In this document: positions 58,990 through 64,000 of the stretch, in pieces | Layout: each line of letters starts with the position of its first letter | Numbering within the stretch: position 1 is the stretch's first letter | Notes under the pieces: generated by a model | Told to the model about the DNA's origin: nothing | The model's input: only the letters and a program-made list of their open reading frames with translations | The model's database searches: none | Assembly (NCBI RefSeq): GCF_039962115.1 | Contig: NZ_JAMPKJ010000015.1 | Span: 40,642 to 104,641 of the forward strand | Length of the DNA: 64,000 bases | Direction: 5' to 3' | DNA from: Funiculus sociatus GB2-C1 | Lineage (GTDB): Bacteria; Cyanobacteriota; Cyanobacteriia; Cyanobacteriales; FACHB-T130 | Translations under genes and position numbers: made by a program

Positions 58990-59208
58990 ATGGATAAAAA
59001 AACAACAGGGATATTTGTCATTATTTTAGCCTTGGTCTTCGTTGGTTTTGGCGATAAATTTCTTCCCAAACCCTTAAGCACAGCCAGTTACAACACTCGC
59101 ACCACCTTAAATAATTCTTTACTGGGAATATTCCCCACTAAGAAACCCAGAAATCCTTATGAACGCACCGAAAAAGCCATTGAACAAGAGGAAAAAGGAG
59201 GAAAGTAA
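58990..59208 (+). CDS. small single-helix membrane protein, unknown function
   Basis: This 72-residue protein has a lysine pair at the start, one transmembrane helix (about 7-23, GIFVIILALVFVGFG) and a basic, then acidic, soluble tail (KKPRNPYERTEKAIEQEEKG). I do not recognise a family, though the composition and length look like a real cyanobacterial protein. It starts 6 bp from the divergent CHAT gene and has no clear ribosome binding site. Its promoter would have to lie within the CHAT coding sequence, or the message may be leaderless. Confidence 0.6.
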   Translation: MDKKTTGIFVIILALVFVGFGDKFLPKPLSTASYNTRTTLNNSLLGIFPTKKPRNPYERTEKAIEQEEKGGK

Positions 59209-59218
59209 TCATTGACTA

Positions 59219-59254
59219 ATTGCTAATGGTTAATTTTTCATCGCCATTAGCAAT
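59219..59254. terminator. stem-loop between convergent small gene and ilvC
   Basis: ATTGCTAATGG and CCATTAGCAAT are perfect 11-bp arms around a T-rich 14-base loop. A second TTGCTAAT copy follows. It lies in the 71-bp gap between the two convergent stops and may terminate both. Confidence 0.55.
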
Positions 59255-59279
59255 TAGCAATGAGCAATTACCTATTTCT

Positions 59280-60449
<1,170 letters not shown>

Positions 60450-60466
60450 TTAATTTTGGTTATGTT

Positions 60467-61399
60467 ATGAGTTCGACGCTTCAACCTTCTTTACTTTTAA
60501 GTGCATTTCTGGGAGGCATCGTTTTAACCAGTTGTGCTTCTGATATTAAAACGGCTCAAGTTCAAATTCCAATGATGCTTAGCGGCGCAGTTCCAAGTCC
60601 CCAGGCAATGCCTGCTCCCGCGTCAGAAGCACTAGCTAACAACAATAGTACAGCGCAATCTGTAGCCAAGGCTCAGGTGCCGAGAGTGCGATCGCAATTG
60701 ATTAAAAATGCTGAAATAGCAGTTAGTGTAAATTCGATTGAAAAAACTATTCAAGCAGTTACCAAAATTGTTCAACAACAGCAGGGAGATTTATTAGGCT
60801 TTCAGGATCAAAAGCCGGAAGATAGTAATCGCCACACAGCATCTATGCAAATTCGGATTCCTCAAAATCAACTGGAAACTACTCTCGACACTGTAGCAAA
60901 ATTGGGAACCGTACAGCGCCGCACTCTAACTGCTGAAGATGTCACCGATCAACTTGTGGATAACGAAGCAAGATTGCGAAATTTGCGGAAACAAGAAAGC
61001 ACTTTACTCAAGATTATGGAGCGTTCTGGCTCAGTTGGGGACGTCCTGAAAGTTGCCGACCAACTCAGCAAGGTGCGGCAAAACATTGAGCAAATTGATG
61101 CTCAGCTCAAAAATCTCCGCAGTCGTGTTGCTTATTCTACAATTACCCTAACTTTAGAGGAAAATATTGCTACTACTCCCCCAGAAATACCTTTAAATTC
61201 CCAAGTTAAAGAAACTTGGAATCAGGCGACTCACTCGCTAGCCGAACTCGCAGTTGGTTTAATTCGTTTAAGTATTTGGTTAGCTGTCTTCAGTCCATTT
61301 GTATTTATTTTAGTTGCTGCTAGCCTTGGTTATAACCGCTTGAAAAAACAGCAAACTCCGCTCACACCTCCTCAGTCTGAACCACCCAAAGTCAGTTAA
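60467..61399 (+). CDS. DUF4349 lipoprotein
   Basis: This 310-residue protein has a lipoprotein signal with lipobox LTSC (about residues 1-23). A linker leads to the DUF4349 domain (about 75-240; RSQLIKNAEIAVSVNSIEKT, QIRIPQNQLETTLDTV, GTVQRRTLTAEDVTDQL), which includes a coiled coil (about 165-205). A C-terminal transmembrane helix (about 262-288) and a short basic tail end it. The lipid anchor plus C-terminal helix suggest a periplasmic or membrane sensor/structural protein. Function is unknown in the family. Confidence 0.88.
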   Translation: MSSTLQPSLLLSAFLGGIVLTSCASDIKTAQVQIPMMLSGAVPSPQAMPAPASEALANNNSTAQSVAKAQVPRVRSQLIKNAEIAVSVNSIEKTIQAVTKIVQQQQGDLLGFQDQKPEDSNRHTASMQIRIPQNQLETTLDTVAKLGTVQRRTLTAEDVTDQLVDNEARLRNLRKQESTLLKIMERSGSVGDVLKVADQLSKVRQNIEQIDAQLKNLRSRVAYSTITLTLEENIATTPPEIPLNSQVKETWNQATHSLAELAVGLIRLSIWLAVFSPFVFILVAASLGYNRLKKQQTPLTPPQSEPPKVS

Positions 61400-61428
61400 C
61401 TTGCTTAAACTATTTTTTTTGAATAGTA

Positions 61429-61530
61429 TATAGCAATCCTATTTGAGTTATTAGATACCAGTCCTTCAGATACCCGACTTCTTTGAGAAGTCGGGTATAT
61501 TACCTTCAGGAATTATTTATGACTGCTATA
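61429..61530. repeat. type-I modular palindromic element, copy 3
   Basis: TATAGCAATCCTATTTGAGT opens the unit. The hairpin GATACCCGACTTC...GAAGTCGGGTAT lies at 61469-61498. The end GACTGCTATA is the inverse of the start with changes. Its last four bases (TATA) are also the first four of the next element, so the two are fused head to tail. Confidence 0.78.
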
Positions 61531-61648
61531 GCAATTCAAGGGTTGGGTGCGATAAATCTGTAGGGACATGGCATTGCCATGTCCCTAACCTTGGTTGCCT
61601 GAAAGTCTCAATTGCGATATACTCCACCCAACTGATAAACGCTATATA
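61527..61648. repeat. type-II modular palindromic element, copy 2
   Basis: TATAGCAATTCAAGGGTTGG, then the hairpin GTAGGGACATGGCA, T, TGCCATGTCCCTA and an end at CGCTATATA. It matches 56330-56447. Together with the preceding unit it fills much of the 664-bp gap 61400-62063. The remaining 400 bp has further repeat-like pieces (for example GTAGGGTGGG/CCCATCCTAC near 61960-61986) and no gene that I can support. Confidence 0.78.
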
Positions 61649-62063
61649 TAAACATTAAGTAATAACCGCACAATACTTAACTTCTTCAAATTGAAATAAT
61701 TTACAAAAAATGCAGAGTGCAGAAGATAAAAAGGGTTTTAGTCGTGGGTTTAAAGCCCAGGAGAAAAAAGAAAAAAGTTTTATTCAAGAGATGATAATCG
61801 TCTATTGTAATTGCGCGCTACTTACTAACCCGCGATGCTCCCATAGTGCTTCAGCTGAGGTTTCTCCAGACTCTCGCGATGCGCGTTAGCGCATAAACGG
61901 CGAAGGGAACAAAGAAAAGGAAGGAACCTGTTTTTGCATAAGTGGCGACAATCTAGCGCAGTAGGGTGGGAAGAACCCCATCCTACAAAATTTAAGCTGC
62001 ATGACACTTTTGGCTCAGGGAATGGCAAGATGGAAGGCGAAGCCAAAGCGTTCTGAAAATTCT

Positions 62064-63575
62064 ATGCCAGAACTGCAAGTATCAATCGCTCAGCATTACC
62101 ATGAGCGGACTAAATATGACCCCCAGACTATAGCATCCAAGAGTCAGGGGTTGGATTGGGAACGTCAGCCAATACCTTTTAAAGAATACAAAATTGGGGT
62201 ATCCCACGACCTCAAGCCGTATTTGGCAGACAAATCAGAGGGGTTGAACCATGATGATGCCTGGTGGCGGCGTATATCGCGGCTGCTGTTTTGCAGCTAT
62301 GGTTTGACTGCCAAGATGCCGACGTTGGGAAATCCGATGTATCTGAGGGCTGCACCTTCTGCTGGTGGTTTGTATCCGGCGGAGGTTTATTTAATTTCTC
62401 GCGGGACTCCTTTCCTTGCCCCTGGACTGTATAACTATCAGCCGCAAAGCCATTCTCTGATTCATTTCTGGGACAGTGATGTTTGGCAAAGCTTGCAAAA
62501 AGCTTGTTTCTGGCACCCAGTGTTGGAAAGTACCCAACTGTGCTTGGTGACGACAGCAATATTTTATCGCTCGGCTTGGCGCTATCAAGCTCGAGCCTAT
62601 CGGCGGATTTTTCTGGATACGGGGCATTTGCTGGGCAATATTGAGTTAGCCAGCACTATGAATGATTACCGCCCTCACGTAATTGGGGGATTTGTGGATC
62701 GGGAGATTAATGAGTTACTATACCTCGATCCGGAGCAAGAAGGCGCGATCGCTATTCTTCCCCTGGCAGACTTGCTGGATGTGAAACAAAACTTGCCCCT
62801 GGCTCAAACTGCTTTGCCCTCCGCTACCCAAACCAACTATCCCAATATTCCCGATGGCGAACTGCTGCACTATTGCCACAAAGCAACGCAGATAGAGGAA
62901 CAACAACCAGATATTTCCCCACTACAAGATTCAAAAAACGACAAGTACAACTTTCCTTTCTGTCTCAAGGTTTCTACTGTCACACCGCCGATTAATTGCG
63001 GAGAAAACCTGCAAGACTTAGAAAACACGATTCTCAAGCGGCGTTCAACTCGTGCCTACACTGGTGCAGATTTGACTTTTGATGAACTCAAAGCTTTACT
63101 AGATTTCACCTACCAACCAGAACATTATATAGAGCAAGGTTTGGATGGTTCCCCAGACTACTTTGATTTGAATTTAATCGAGACGTTTATCGCTGTCTCT
63201 GGGGTGACAGGTTTGGAGGAAGGTTGCTACTATTACGCGCCAAAAGCTCAAGAACTGCGACAAATTCGATTCAAAAACTTCCGGCGCGAGTTGCATTATT
63301 TGTGTCTGGGGCAAGATTTGGGTAGAGATGCAGGGGCGGTGCTTTTCCACACAGCGGATCTGAAAACAGCTGTGGGACAATATGGCGATCGCGTTTATCG
63401 TTATTTACACATGGATGCTGGTCATTTGGGACAAAGGCTGAATTTAGCTGCCATTCACCTCGGTTTAGGTGTCAGCGGTATCGGCGGCTTTTTTGACAAC
63501 CAAGTAAATGAAGTCTTGGGCATCCCTGCTGATGAAGCGGTTCTCTACATTACCACCTTGGGGCAACCAAGATAA
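62064..63575 (+). CDS. SagB/ThcOx-type dehydrogenase with two nitroreductase-like domains
   Basis: From the ATG at 62064 this is a 503-residue protein; an ATG at 62001 adds 21 residues. The first half has RAAPSAGGLYPAEVYLISRG, APGLYNYQPQSHSL and YRRIFLDTGHLLGNIEL. The second half repeats the FMN-reductase pattern with LKRRSTRAYTGADLTFDEL, GCYYYAPKAQEL and HMDAGHLGQRLNLAAI. SagB/ThcOx enzymes oxidise azoline rings in peptide natural products, but no YcaO cyclase or precursor peptide is nearby. A stand-alone oxidoreductase is therefore more likely. Confidence 0.88.
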   Translation: MPELQVSIAQHYHERTKYDPQTIASKSQGLDWERQPIPFKEYKIGVSHDLKPYLADKSEGLNHDDAWWRRISRLLFCSYGLTAKMPTLGNPMYLRAAPSAGGLYPAEVYLISRGTPFLAPGLYNYQPQSHSLIHFWDSDVWQSLQKACFWHPVLESTQLCLVTTAIFYRSAWRYQARAYRRIFLDTGHLLGNIELASTMNDYRPHVIGGFVDREINELLYLDPEQEGAIAILPLADLLDVKQNLPLAQTALPSATQTNYPNIPDGELLHYCHKATQIEEQQPDISPLQDSKNDKYNFPFCLKVSTVTPPINCGENLQDLENTILKRRSTRAYTGADLTFDELKALLDFTYQPEHYIEQGLDGSPDYFDLNLIETFIAVSGVTGLEEGCYYYAPKAQELRQIRFKNFRRELHYLCLGQDLGRDAGAVLFHTADLKTAVGQYGDRVYRYLHMDAGHLGQRLNLAAIHLGLGVSGIGGFFDNQVNEVLGIPADEAVLYITTLGQPR

Positions 63576-63613
63576 AGATAAAAGCTAAAAGGCTCTCATA
63601 CAAAAAAAAATTT

Positions 63614-63650
63614 ATAACGGTGCGTTAGCAAAAGTCTAACGCACCGTTAT
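63614..63650 (-). terminator. perfect 15-bp stem-loop with T-run on the minus strand
   Basis: ATAACGGTGCGTTAG, CAAAAGT, CTAACGCACCGTTAT is a perfect inverted repeat. On the + strand it is preceded by a run of A, so the T-run falls after the stem on the minus strand. That makes it an intrinsic terminator for leftward transcription, although no leftward gene is seen to its right within the window. It also lies 39 bp after the SagB-type gene stop and may protect that mRNA. Confidence 0.6.
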
Positions 63651-63884
63651 TGAATGCTAACAGCAACCGTATTGAGAACGGGCGACCTTGGGCTGCGATA
63701 AAAGTTTATCTCTATCCTGTAAAAACACTGGTTATAAACGACATATAGCGTCTAGTTAAGCTTTGCGCTTCGGGATCATAGTCTCTACCCAGACTGTGGC
63801 GATATTGGCAGACATGGTCGTGCCTCAACGAAGTGTGGGTATAATCGCTAGGTATTGATAGACAATTCCCTCTTCACATATGCA

Positions 63885-64000
63885 ATGCCTCTGTGCGGTC
63901 ACACCAGAACTCACAAACATGGAAAAACCAGCAAAGGTAGTCAACGATACTTGTGTCCTGCTTGTAGACAAACTTTTACTGACAGCTTTGACACCTTGTA
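63885..64000 (+). CDS. IS1-like transposase, N-terminal zinc-finger part (cut by window edge)
   Basis: The frame from the ATG at 63885 reads MPLCGHTRTHKHGKTSKG and continues with RYLCPACRQTFTDSFDTL to the edge. The KHGKTSKGSQRY and CPACRQTF parts are typical of the zinc-ribbon N terminus (InsA-like) of IS1-family transposases in cyanobacteria. A second ATG at 63880 followed by one extra C would give MQCPLCGH with a complete CxxC. The copy may therefore carry a one-base deletion near 63888 or start at the second ATG. A TATAAT box at 63840 could drive it. The left end of the element was not identified in 63651-63884. Confidence 0.65.
   Translation, partial: MPLCGHTRTHKHGKTSKGSQRYLCPACRQTFTDSFDTL

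Noticed and set aside
62064..63575. Thiazole/oxazole-modified peptide gene cluster
   Set aside because: The SagB-like protein stands alone; no YcaO, precursor peptide or transporter is nearby.

Overview
The window is chromosomal DNA from a cyanobacterium, probably filamentous. The evidence is the abundant HIP1 octamer (GCGATCGC), genes specific to oxygenic phototrophs (psbY, ndhS, a high-light-inducible protein, a crtW-type carotenoid ketolase, an SLH/OprB porin), large STAND and hybrid-kinase signalling proteins, and many dispersed palindromic repeats. No rRNA, tRNA or CRISPR array was found. The genus cannot be fixed from what is seen here.

Region 1 (1-6.7 kb): the tail of an unknown gene, a small lipoprotein whose 5' side is built of repeats, an M23 peptidase, a fragment of a PD-(D/E)XK-type gene, and a 1288-residue NB-ARC/14x WD40 protein carrying several unrelated dispersed repeats in frame.

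Region 2 (7-34.4 kb) is the most notable part. It is a continuous nucleobase/nucleoside/ureide scavenging island with three complete BMP-type ABC importers (7.1-13.4 kb, 17.0-21.7 kb, 24.6-29.7 kb), an SLH porin, an NCS1 (CodB-like) permease, and an isopenicillin-N-synthase-type 2-oxoglutarate dioxygenase. It also holds a biuret-hydrolase-like enzyme, a stand-alone allophanate-hydrolase C-terminal domain, a second cysteine hydrolase with a cupin, and a HAD phosphatase. The last part has uracil phosphoribosyltransferase with URC4 and URC1 (the uracil catabolic URC pathway) and 5-hydroxyisourate hydrolase. Exact GTAN8TAC palindromes (the NtcA consensus) lie before several transcription units. 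I infer a nitrogen-controlled system that imports nucleic-acid breakdown products and ureides and releases their nitrogen.

Region 3 (34.9-49.2 kb): housekeeping and photosynthesis genes (ndhS, mdh, psbY, gamma-carbonic-anhydrase-like), a 1815-residue Ser/Thr-kinase/AAA/GAF/histidine-kinase, a cobalt/nickel ECF transporter (cbiM-PDGLE-cbiQ-cbiO), map, and a Uma2 protein.

Region 4 (49.3-64 kb): an amidase, a secreted EndoU-type ribonuclease candidate, a TPR protein, crtW, an Hlip, an SDR, a CHAT/TPR protein lacking both catalytic residues, ilvC, a DUF4349 lipoprotein, a SagB-type oxidoreductase, and the start of an IS1-like transposase at the right edge. Intergenic spaces carry a modular family of roughly 100-bp palindromic elements in which similar terminal arms enclose different hairpin cores.
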